In this document: positions 9,417 to 20,154 of the stretch, piece by piece
How the letters are laid out: every line of letters starts with the position of its first letter
How positions within the stretch are numbered: the stretch's first letter is position 1
Assembly (NCBI GenBank): GCA_013115135.1
Contig: JABANP010000042.1
Coordinates: 1 to 64,000 of the forward strand
DNA: 64,000 bases
From: Perkinsus olseni
Taxonomy: Eukaryota; Perkinsozoa; Perkinsida; Perkinsidae
Direction: 5' to 3'
Translations under genes and position numbers: made by a program
The notes under the pieces: generated by a model
The model's input: the letters and a program-made list of their open reading frames with translations, nothing else
Told to the model about the DNA's origin: nothing
Databases searched by the model: none

Positions 9417-11356
9417 ATGTACAAGATAGGCTCATGCCACCCGTGGTTGGCCTTTTCGTGCTTCCGTGCGAATCTTGCGCGCTCGCCCGGACGAGAATCA
9501 GCGCAAGATGAGATTATCCACGCCGCACCGGCAGTGCCTCTGAAATTCGCATGCCCCCTCGGCCCATCCAACTGGACTCGATAGCAATAGAGAGAGCAGC
9601 TCCTCTCTCCCTCAAGTGTCTGGCCAGCATACTCCATTCCCCTGCCTGCAGTCTTAAAGGCGCCAAGGGGTACCCCTCCCTTTGTGTTGCTTACACCGGG
9701 GAGGGCCAGCCAGTCTCTAACGGAGAAGGTCACCATCAGAGGTAGAGGGCCTCTAGTCGTTTATCACAGCAGCAGTCGCGTTAGGTACGGTGGTGGGGGT
9801 CCGTAGAGGCCCCAAGCTGGTTGAGATGTCGGTCGATGACGGTAGCGGCGAGCTCCTCAGCTGCATCCTATGGGAATCATCAGCCGAGGCTTGGCGACAG
9901 CTACCTGACGACGCCACCGAGCTCCTCTGTAGCCTCCTTTCTCGTGTACCCGGGTATATCCTCGTCTTAGGTAGAGTAGTGGCCGTGAAGGGACAGCTGA
10001 GGACCTTCCGCAACAACCTGCAGATCAGAATTACCGCCTTGGACGGTATCTTTGACTTCTCCCCCGACCAGGAAGCTCAGTGGTGGCTAGATGTGGTGGA
10101 GGAGTGGGACCTCGTACAAACGAGAATATTCGGTAAGCCACTTCCTCTGAACGCAGCTTCAGGTCGAGCGTGCTACTGTCGCGCATCCCGCAGCGATGAT
10201 GCATAGACATAAGTTTCTACGCGATCTTTCCAGAAAAAAATCCTGATAGAATCGATGCTAAATTCATAGCTCGGCGTGGAAATTTTCTGTCCTGATTTAT
10301 TCGAAGCGTCTGAAGAGCAACTCCCTATGTCTGTGGGCTCGAAGGGGTATCGAATCTTTAGCTCTCCAGTGAGCTTGCTATAAACGAACCCCGTGCTTAT
10401 CTCCCCTATTGAACTCTAGATGGTTCATCTTTAGACAGGATTGTCCTTGAACGAGTAGAAGGAAAGTCACCGCTTCCCTGTCTCCTCCCCCTCAGAGCAG
10501 TGCATCTGCCCTCGACCAGCGGAGGTCATCCAGCTAGGCCCAGTCAGCTGTCAACGCTATACGCTATGCCCCTGTCGGTGCCATCAAAACCCCGAGTTCC
10601 CCTGCTATGTATCGGACTGTGCCAGGAGGCTTCCACCAGCATTCGCCTCAGCCGTGGCGGGTTACAGGACGGCCATTCGGGTAACGGCCTTCCGCACCGC
10701 TGATGGGCATGGAGTTGGTTAGGCGCTCATCGATCTGCGACGACGGAAGGACACTGTCCCCTCCCCTAGCGAGATTAGAGATCTCAGGCGCGTCTTCGAG
10801 ACTTCCTACACGAAATTTGGCGTCAACTTCGACAGCGGGGCGTCTGTCCGATTGCCGGGGCAGTGCGTATCCAAGTGAGAGGGGATGGAAGGATCGCCGA
10901 TGGTGAACTTACCGTTGCTCGAATGGAGGGTGGTTGTATACTGAGAGCTCCTCCGCTATCTCTCCCGGTCATTCTTTGCTGCTGTTGCTCGCCAGATGCC
11001 GTAGATCCCAGCACTGTAGGACACACTTTGAGGTCCTCTCTACGCTCAGATGCGTCGCCCAGATGGCTATCGGGGAATTAGTAAAGAGCGGGGAGCTAGC
11101 ACGTGATGAGGAAGGCACGCTGCACGCCCACGACCGCCGGAAGGAGGCCCTAGAAAGCGTCCGGCATTGGGTGGCCTCGGCGGATGCTCAGTCCCAGAAG
11201 CTTCCCTTCAGCGAGGTAGTGTCGGAGCTCGGCTGTGTATGGGAGGAGCTCGACTCTGGCTGGTTTCTCGGCTTCTTGCATGCTGTATGCGAAGGGGAGG
11301 TCGGACTATCTCCTGATGGTACGATCTTTCGACGGGAGCAAGAGCCTATTTACTAG
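9417..11356 (+). CDS. STN1-like CST telomere-capping subunit (OB fold plus winged helix)
   Basis: STN1 is the OB-fold subunit of the CST complex, which binds telomeric single-stranded DNA and directs C-strand fill-in. Exon 1 starts at ATG 9417 and ends at 9533; introns 9534-9599 and 9742-9784 keep phase. The joined protein has VWPAYSIPLPAVL, matching the FWAYVKLYIKDIL-type STN1 N-terminus, then VTIRGTVVGVRRGPK, SVDDGSGELLSCILWE and GQLRTFRNNLQIRI, the typical STN1 OB-fold strands, and WWLDVVEEWDLVQTRIFG. Near 11060-11340, AIGELVKSGELARDEEGTLH and the helices after it fit the C-terminal winged-helix region. The middle (10200-10900) holds frames with clustered cysteines (near 10560-10640) and a segment DLRRVFETSYTKFG whose order and splicing I cannot fix; a separate gene there is possible. 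Confidence 0.55.
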
Positions 11357-11419
11357 CCCCAGAAGCGTTGCGTTGTTAAGACGGCTGAGTTGGTCTTGGA
11401 GAGGGGTGCCTCGGGTGAG

Positions 11420-13378
11420 TCAATGCTCGTTCTCATAGCGCCCATCAATTACAATTCGTCTCGGAGGGCTCATCAATGTTGATGTTCCAAGACAGAACCT
11501 CGCGGGAATTGTCATTCGTGTCTGGTCGATGAGGATGGTGGATGCCCTGCTATCGAGAGAGGTGCGGAGGGGCTCAAGTCGTCCTGTATAGCATAGTGAC
11601 ATGCTTACGGCGACCGATCCTGAGCTCCTCAATGCTGCATGGGCCTCTGAGACCACCAGTCGAAGAAGAGGCTCCCATCATAGTCATACCACTGAGGAGG
11701 AGGTCGCTGTGACGGGGACGACCAGAGGGGCTCATGGTGCGGGCCTGTACAAGGCAGCGGAGAAGAGAATACTTAACTTTACTCAAGGAGGATCCAGGAG
11801 ACGCTCAGTCGCGGCAGTACTGGTAGCAAGGGTGGCAGGAGCGGGGTTGTCACCCAACTGCTTCTCGAGCGGCCGTGATTTCCGACGCAGTTCTGCCCGT
11901 CGTAGGATGACGCCATTGGAGGCTTCCGCGAAATTACCCGAACTTTTTGCAGGATAGTAATGATAGCGGTAGTTGCAGTAGGGCGTGCCTAGGAGAGACC
12001 GACGCTCCTCGTCTGGTCTGCTGTACGGTGAGCAAGGCCCTTCGTAGGTGTTGTGGTCGCTGTGGAGCGCCTACTTTGTCCTCTCTTCGTGGACGGAGCG
12101 GTCCTCTCAGTCTGGTTCTGTCCATGAGCTGACCGAGGAGTAGTGATAGAGGTCTCACGCCGTCCACTGTGAAAGACTGTAGGTACAACAGCATGGTCGG
12201 CAAATTGACTGGGAGGAAGTCTGAGCTCAAATGGGAGAAGGAGCGCCTTGAAGAGATGAACTTCGTGAGTGTATAAGGGGCGTCCTGGGGCCTGGAAGTC
12301 GATTGAGCTACTCGAGTTGGGCATGGGCCGGTAGGACTGTGTCATCTATGATACGGAAAATACTAGCAAACATTTCGTATCACGATTCTCGCCTTTTTCC
12401 CTTCCCGAATATCGACATTTCACGTATTACGGGTGAATCTCAAGCGTGTTCGGCTCATGCACCATCACGCACGGAATATTCACCCAGGGATACTTCGAAA
12501 CTCCTCTTCCCTGTTGGTGGGGACGTGTATTCTGTCCTGATGGAAGAAATAGTGTGACGTAGATATGCAAGGTTCTCGGAGTGCACTGTACGTGCCCGTG
12601 GCCCCCCTGCCTTCAGAAAAAAGACGGCTAAGATTCGGGAAGAGCTCGAGGGGGTAGAATCGAAGACAAGGGCAGCTGAGAAGGAGTTGAGGGCGGTCGA
12701 GGAGGAGTATGAAGGGAAGAACAAAGGCTTCACCAATGATAGACTGCAGCTACAGCATCAAATAAGGCAACTCAAGACGACCCTTACTGGGGAACGATCG
12801 GTAGCAGTGTTGATAGGGGCGCTCGGGCAAGGTTGAAATTTTAGAGGAAAAGGGCGGAGCGGAGCAACTGCATCCTCCCAGCTAGCGGAATGCGAGGCTC
12901 AGCGAACGAAAACGGACGCGGCTTACACTCATCTTAGCGGCTATGTTGATCAGGCTAGGTGGGCATGTATAATATTCGCCCAGCGGAGGGCCAAGTGGTG
13001 CCTCAGGAATTTCGTGGCGCGTGACGCGGACGTCGAGCTGCTTGGTATTTTTGTCTTTGCCACAGCCGATCAACAGCAGCTTGTAGAACAATTCGTCAGC
13101 AGCATCTTCTTCACCCAACTAGACTCGCGGGATGGAGGACTGCACGTCCACGTTCGGGTACCATATCGACGGCCATCCTGTCGTCAGTCGGAACGCCGCG
13201 CCTTCAGGCATCTGAGGAATCGTCGAGAGGGGCGTTGTCGGGCGAGCTGAGGCCTAAATTCTGGCAGCGAGCGCTGGAGGAGTGTGTGGCTGCGGGGCCC
13301 AAGGCGGCAGTGGACGGATCAACTTTCGCGGTCTTTGCTGAGCCTGACAATCTTGTATTTGGCGGATGGCTCGAGTAA
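11420..13378 (+). CDS. Hypothetical coiled-coil protein
   Basis: Multi-exon plus-strand coding is clear from 12190 on. One exon reads GKLTGRKSELKWEKERLEEM before a GTGAGT donor at 12263. Another (12610-12790) is strongly heptad-like: REELEGVESKTRAAEKELRA continuing into QLQHQIRQLKTTL. A third (12882-13130) reads LAECEAQRTKTDAAYTHL and continues through RNFVARDADVELLGIFVF. A last segment ends near a TAA at 13376-13378 (KFWQRALEECVAAG). The part 11420-11960 has short frames whose membership is unclear. I considered an SMC-type protein because of the coiled coil, but no Walker A, hinge or signature motif is visible, so the function is unknown. Confidence 0.4.
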
Positions 13379-13522
13379 TGTGGCAGCCCCACGCTGAGGA
13401 CGACCGCTTATAATACACTCTCAACAGTATTACTGTACACCTCTCGTTCCCTTCGCTGGACCGTACGCCATGCGCATAGTCGGGCGCAGGTGGGCACTGT
13501 TTTTCCGTGTACAGTCCATTGA

Positions 13523-16471
13523 ATGAATGAGCCTCTGGCGAGGGCAGCAATACGGCGTCGCTCGCCTTCTCCTCCTTCTCTTAGTGACATCAACTCCTGT
13601 ATGGCGGATAGGTCGAGCCGTATATGCTGCATGGCTCTAGGGGAGGGCCGAGATCTCTGTGATGATGGCCTCTTCGCTCTGCGCTGTACACAAGAGACCA
13701 TTCAAGTAAGTCCCATCCTCGCCCACAGCCTACCAACGAATACCTTTCTAGTTGGCACGAGACATCCGTCAGAGGATGTCGGTGGTTGAGCCTAAGACGC
13801 TCGATACTGACCGCAATGTGTATGCTGCCCTCAACTGGGGCCTCAAGAAGCTTCCTCGCTCCGCTGTGAAGTTCCTGCCCTTGGGTACCTATAGGAATCT
13901 TCTTGGTGAGCGCTGCCGAGGCGGCGTGGAGGGAGCAGTATTATGGTTCAGGTAACGACAGGCTGGTCACCAGCTACGACGCTCGTACCATGCTGAAGGC
14001 CTACCGAGCCACGCCGCCACTAGGGCAGGTGGAGTCCCCGGAAGTGGCGATGGACCACTTGCTCAGAATGAGAGCTAACGTCTTCGAAGAGAGGTCAGAG
14101 ATGATGGAAGTTGATGTAGGTGGGGGATGCCAACGCTGTCACATCTCCGTCCTCACTGCCTGGTCCCTCCGACCATCCGAACCCTCCCTCTTGGCGTTGG
14201 TGTATCGTGACGTAGAAATAGGAAATTAGAAAATCTCTCCCGTTTTGGGATGAGGAGTAGCCCCTGGTAGTATACGCGGCAGTGATATTGCCTTGAAAAG
14301 CTTTCAAAGTTCTCGAGAGCCCGTCTGGGCTGCATGCCACTCCCCGGTCGGGCCAAGACGAGGCAGTTGCCGATCGGCCCTTTTCTTCCCTGTAGGTCCG
14401 AGCGGAGGTAGCGAGGAGCTACTTGCCGATGTTACGAACATGCACCTACTCCCTCAAGACAGTCACGCCTTATACGGCAGGAGAGGACATCATGAATGCC
14501 GTGATGGCGGGTGATTTGGAAGCTGTGGCGGAATCCAAGCTCGAAGGGAGGGACCGACAGGCTCTCGACATGGTAAATTTGAGGCCTTGGACTATCTGAT
14601 GGTGGCCACCAGAAGTACCTTATAAGTTTCACTATATGTGAGCGATGTGAGAAAATATGAACTTAGCGTGCTTGTTGCGCCCCGGAGCACAAGGCTGCGT
14701 GATGTAATTCTATTTAACCCGAAGGTTGCAGTAGACTTTCCGTCTATTTGGACGACCGCACAGCCGCGAAGGCTCGGAGTGACGTCGGGACTGGTGGTGT
14801 CCGGTTTAGTGTCGTCGATGGTTACCTCCAACACCATCGTACTCGGATAAGCTCGCGAAGGCGGTGAACCGTTGGATGAGCGAGAGATACTACTCTGACC
14901 CGATACCGTGGGTTGGTAGTCAAGGCTCGAGGGATGTGTATGGCCCCGGCAGGTACGGCCATCCCCTAGCGGTGCCTGAGGCTTGGAGTAGGGTGATGCC
15001 TCAGCTGTCGAGGCCTCGTCATGCGACAGATGGTAGCATCGCTGCACAGGGTGATCAGTGTGAGGAGGGAAGAGCGGCCTCCTCGTCGGACAGTGGCTGA
15101 GGCCGGGGGTCGCTATCATGAGAGTTCCAGGAAAGACTCCTCGTTTCAGCGGCGGTTGCGGAGGGTCCGATGGAGGTGTGGATGCAGTCCGACCAGACCC
15201 AGGTGGACGGAGTGGAGGACCTGGGGCCAGAGGGCGGTCGAGAGCATCTGCTGGTCAGCCCGTTGAAGCTCGCTGGGACCAGGTCAGGCTGCTAACCTCG
15301 GACACCCTCCTCTTTGCTCTTGCTATGAGGAGCCCTCAGTGCGTTCATAGACTCTGTTCAGGGGAGAGAAGAGCATCAACCCGATGCTGGCCTTCGAGCT
15401 TATGGATGCAGTGGATAAGGAGGCCAAGGCCTCTGGTGTCATGGACGCTATGGGTGAGTCATCTCGATGCTCGTCGATGGCACTGTCATCACTTCAGGAG
15501 ACCGGCTGTCGGTGGAGAGGATAGTCCAAGACAGTTTGCCCTTGGATGTGGTGGGAGGCAAGGACCTTCTTGGCCGAGAGCAGGAGATGATCAAGGGATG
15601 TCGACAGTAGACTCCGCAATCTGGGCCAAACATGACGGACAGCATGCTTGGATTCGACGTCTCTGTAGAAGGCTTGGCGTTGGGTTTTGGGGAAGTACGA
15701 GGGGTTCCCTCGCGGCAGCGATCGCTCTATCGGCCGTTTGTAGTACATAGTAGTTTGGTGATGGTTGAGTCGAGTCCTTCGGAGTCGGCGAGGGTGGCAG
15801 TGGAAGAGGAGGTCGCTCGTTGGGGTACCGCCGATCGATATATGCACCACATCGCTTATTTGGGCACCCGATTGGAGGGCGGAGCGAAGCAAGAATTGTT
15901 CCGCGTCAAATTCAGCACTCCGACCAAGTCTAAGCCCATCCCTCTCGTCGTCGTTGATGTGTAAGTGGCCGGTCTCACAGTATGGCTTTTTCCGCGGTCC
16001 GTGTCTCCTCGTCACTCCTGGTCACTCGGCCCCGGTGGCCCCTGCAGGTACTTCTACGCTGTGAAGGGCGAAGAGGATGAGGTCGTTGGACTGTATTACC
16101 ACTTCGAGCTGGACGACCTTGTACTTAGTAGAGACCACCCAACACCCGTCAATAATCTCCAGCGGATCGACAAGACCATGCACGCTAAAACGTAGGGGAG
16201 GTGTCAGGAGGGGTCTAGCCTACTCCCCGGGGTGTGGTCGCAGGCTGACCCGCTCACTCTGGATACCCGAACGGAGTTCGAGCTGACAAGAGTGTCGAAG
16301 GATGGCAGTGCAGTGCCGGATGAGGAGCCGCTAGTGGAGGAGAAGGGGGATGATGATGATGCCGACGCGACTTCGGAGTCGTCCCTTGGCGGCAACTCCT
16401 CGAACACTTCCTGGGGTAGTAGATCGGCGGGCCGTGATGAGCCGGACCGCTTGTGCTCGGTCAGCGGTTAA
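13523..16471 (+). CDS. Hypothetical multi-exon protein, acidic C-terminus
   Basis: ATG 13523 opens an exon that joins by a GTAAGT...TTTCTAG intron (about 13708-13752) to LARDIRQRMSVVEPKTLDT, and by a GTGAGC...TTCAG intron to NDRLVTSYDARTMLKAY. Later exons include YLPMLRTCTYSLKTV with GEDIMNAVMAGDLEAVAE (14430-14570), AVNRWMSERYYSDPIPWVG (14860-14920), VSAAVAEGPMEVWMQSDQTQ (15140-15200), INPMLAFELMDAVDKEAKAS (15375-15435), MLVDGTVITSGDRLSVERIV (15465-15530), VVHSSLVMVESSP with MHHIAYLGTRLEGGAKQ (15740-15900), and YFYAVKGEEDEVVGLYYHFE (16050-16110). The end is Asp/Glu/Ser-rich (16300-16400). I recognise no domain; one long gene is assumed, but two are possible. Confidence 0.4.
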
Positions 16472-16581
16472 CATAGACGCTTCTGGAGAAGGGACTATGA
16501 GTTCAGCAACGCTGCTAGGGTCGAGGACCGACTGCTCCATCATGAGCCGGTGAGGATCCCCCTCCTCCTTACAGTCCTCTA

Positions 16582-19500
16582 ATGGATATCCCCGATAGAT
16601 ACCCGGACTCGCCGAAGCGCCGCGCCACCGGCAACCTTCAGGAGCTCTTCCGCCACATGTTCGAGGCAGTCGATGAGGATGGTATCGGACAGCTCACCCA
16701 CAGGGAGGTAGGGGGGCTGTGACCGTGACTGTCCACCCCTAGGTCGGGCTCCAGGTGGCGGACATACTAGAGGCCACTCTGGGCCGGATGCAGCGGCTGA
16801 AACGATGGGATGTGAAGACTTTGTTGGCCGCGGCAGAGGAGGGGGAGGATGGTACGGTGATGGCCGGTGTATGGTGATGCTGAGCTGGGCTCAGTGAGCT
16901 CCCTTCGACGCTGTGTGCCTCGAGGACGGGTACAACTTCTTGACAGGTCAAGTGTCGTACAAGCACCTGGTCGACAATGCGACCACACTTGTCAGTGACA
17001 TCAGGAAGAGGCGGAAGGCTATAGCGGAGCGGGAAGGGGCGCCTACTGGTATTGCGAGCAGCCTCCTCCAGTGCTCGATTCCGAGGCAGATACCTTCGAG
17101 GAGGATGGCCCCAGAGTTTGATGAAGATGGTCAGCTGGTGGTGGGGAAAGTTCCGAGAGATGTGAGCCTCTCTTACCACAACATGCCCAACGGTCTAGCT
17201 CTCATATTTCATCTTGTCATATTTTGTGCCACCACCCTTTATTATCCAGGGCTTGTGTAACGGGCTAAATGCTCCAGATCGCTGGACGCATTTACGGTAT
17301 GCTCAGTGTCACCTTTGTCGATCTCGACAGATCCTCCAGAAATCTGCTGCTGGGGGGAGCAATGACGTCCTTGATCCATTCGTAATGATGTGATGGTTTG
17401 GGAGGTTGATTTTTCCTATCTTCATCTTCTTCGTACTGTAAAGTTTTACTGTAGGAAATTATGGAGAACTGCTAGCATATCACTCGATTCTCATTACCGG
17501 CTTGTTTTTCGGCTAAACTATTTCTGCTGGCGAGCTCGATACCGCAACGGTTTGAGGATTGGAGAGGAGAATCGATTGGTTGAGCGTCTCAGGTTGGAGG
17601 CAGTGGAGCAGTGCTTTGGGTCGGAGATAGAGAACACGGCCAGGCACCTGCTGGAGATCTGCGTAGAATATGCTAATGGGAAGGACGCGACCACGAACGA
17701 CGAGGACGACGAAGGTCAGCGGATTATCTCGGGCTCGACTTCTTCTCTTGGAGGATGCCCGTGCAGACGCCTCTGCAGACAAGGAAGAGGGCTCAGAGAA
17801 GGAAGAGAAGGCTGCCGAGGATAAGCAGTCCGCCCTCAAGCTGCATCGGTAAGTGGACGCTTGGTCGCCGTCATCGAGTTGCACCTCCTACAGGGGTGAG
17901 TTTGGTGGCCTGTTGAGGAGTACGGAGGGTCGGGATCGGATCTCACCGCAGGAGGCAGTCCTTTTGATGCAAGTAAGCTCGTCGTTGTTGCCGCGGGATT
18001 TGATCTGTGTCGACGCTAGATGATCGATGAGGATGAGTTTGGCATGATGGACCTGTCTGCTATGCGGAAGCATCCGACCAAGAACGCAGTCCAGGCGGCC
18101 CAAGCTCACTCCCTGCACAAACACATGCACAACGTAATCTTACCGTCTGTCAGCTACGGGCCCACGGACGGGGTGGCAGGTACCGGACGTCATGGTCCCG
18201 GACCTGCAGTGGCAGCTGTTGGTGATACGCTCCGAGTGCCTCCTCAACGGCTTGATCGAGAAGGACTCCGCTGCAGTGTATCGCCACCTTGTAGACGTCC
18301 TTCGAGCGGGGGGCATGACCTGGACGAACGCCATCGGTGAGGAGGTCATGGGCAGTCGTCATGCTGCAGGACGATACCACTCGTCGCCGACTTCAGGTGA
18401 AGAGTGCCCCCGTTGCGTGCCCTTATGGCAGCTACGCCAAGTACTGCTCTCAGCCAGAGCTCTCGCTCTGCCCAGGATCGTCATCCGGATACTCCTTATG
18501 TCCTTCCGAACCAACCTCCACGGCCTTGTGGTGAGCCTTTCGAGCGAGAACTGCGGGTTGCTGCCCATCCTCGATGGTCTCAGGAAATGACCGACTTTCT
18601 CACCAAACACGGTATCGTTCGTGTCCTGGATGTTCGACACTGCTCCTGGAGGAGCCTTCCTCACCGAGGCTGCTAAGGTCTCGCGCATCCTCGAAGACGA
18701 GAAGGCCAACGCCGAGGCCAACGAGCTGGACATGCTCATGCAGGTCAGTTCGAAACGGCGCACGTCTGAGACGGTTCCTAGCGCTCGCCTGAGGTCGGCT
18801 GAAACGAGCGTATCTTTGTCAGTCCGCGGTAGCAGCGAATGAGAACAGAGGAGACGATCAGCAGGGCGCGGGGCACCAAGGAGTGGTGGACAGGGAGGGC
18901 TGTGAGAAGCAACTGGTAGGTACAGGGCGAGAGTAGCAAGGAGCTCCATCCGCGCTGTAAAGAACGCTAGTGAAGAAGATAATCCGCACATGCCACGAGC
19001 GGTTTTCCAGCCAGCAAACGACAGTCGGCACTTGACGAAATAGAGCGTCGCTTGTGCCGTTCTCGGGTTGAACTCGAAGAGTTGCAATCCACATGATACG
19101 GGAGAAAACGGCAGTATGTGGTGGTTCATCATGCACAGGTCCAGTTGGTAACTTCGCATATTTGGAACGAGCACGGTCGCGGCCCCGTGGACGTTTGGCA
19201 CTTCCAACGGGCCATCATGAGGCATACCGACAGTGCGGGAGGGCTGACCATAGCCGAGCTCAGAGGTGAGGATCCAGCTGTGGCATCTGAGCGTACCTTA
19301 GGTTGACCCTTAGGCTTGCTGGGAGAGGTCCCCTTCGATCCACGGACGAACAAGACCCTGATACCGCCCATCGACCACATCCGAGCCTGGGTTCCGCTCT
19401 ACTTCCAGATGAAGGATGCTGGCGTTTTCTACCAACCATTCTTACTTGGTATAGCACCGCCATCGACCAAAGTTGCTCTCGTGGCCGATAATGATCCTCT

Positions 19501-20096
19501 CAGGAGAACTCTTCCCGTACATACCAAAGGTGGACATCGCCCCCTTGGACCAAGCGTATCCCCTCTTCCCACCGGAGACCTCCGGCTGCCTCGTAACCAT
19601 CTCCGCTAACTTCACTGTATTCCTGCTGTAAAATCGCTCTCTTAGTCGCCGTTCCACCAGGAGGAAGAGCTCCCTCCGATTGAAGCGCCGCATCAGTGTT
19701 GCGGACTCCGATCGCAGCCATGGTAACCCCGGACGACCTGATATGCTCGTGTGGTGGCACGTGGGCCTTTCTCTGCAGTTTCGCACCGCCCGACCTTCCT
19801 AGCCCCGACAGTCGTGCACAGAATGAGGAAGACTTCTGTGCTCTCAGTACGCTCGGGCGCCCCACTGGTGGAGTCCATCACGTCGTTTGCTTCTTCGCCA
19901 GGCAAGCTCCCGAGCATCGCAGTCAGAAGCGGTGCCGGCGGAGGTGCGGGAGTTGCAGGAGAAGCATGAGGATCTCGTCAAGAAGAGAAGAGAGGCTAGG
20001 AAGGCCAAGCGCGAGGAGGCTCTCGCGGAAGCAGCAGAAGAGACGAGCGGAGGTTCGGAGAAGGCCGGAGACGAAGAAGTTGGTGGCACCACATGA
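16582..20096 (+). CDS. EF-hand and coiled-coil protein, function unknown
   Basis: ATG 16582 is followed by FEAVDEDGIGQLTHREV, in which DEDGIGQLTHRE fits the 12-residue EF-hand loop (D1, D3, G6, hydrophobic 8, E12). Downstream exons carry VSYKHLVDNATTLVSDIRKR (16950-17010), FDEDGQLVVGKV (17115-17150), LEAVEQCFGSEIENTARHLL (17595-17650), an acidic Glu/Lys-rich helix (17760-17850), MIDEDEFGMMDLSAMRK (18020-18070), LQWQLLVIRSECLLNGL (18198-18250), SALDEIERRLCRSRVELEEL (19025-19085), FDPRTNKTLIPPIDHIRAW (19336-19392) and a C-terminal basic coiled coil (AEVRELQEKHEDLVKKRREA) ending at TGA near 20096. A second EF-like acidic loop may be present at MIDEDEFGMMD. It may be two genes divided near 18800; no family is recognised. 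Confidence 0.4.
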
Positions 20097-20154
20097 AGCA
20101 CGACGATGATTTTGATGGTTGTTCATCGGTGTCCATGCAGCTGCGTTATAGTTA

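Noticed and set aside
9341..9736. Minus-strand frame of 131 codons
   Set aside because: It overlaps the STN1 N-terminal exons, whose plus-strand joins keep phase and match the family.
11420..13378. SMC5/6-like protein
   Set aside because: Coiled coil fits, but there is no Walker A, Walker B, signature or hinge motif, and the segment resembling ALSGGER lacks the second glycine and what follows.
18359..19225. Long minus-strand open frame of 288 codons
   Set aside because: It lies opposite plus-strand exons with coiled-coil and helical coding character (for example SALDEIERRLCRSRVELEEL) and its own translation has no domain. I take it as a shadow frame.
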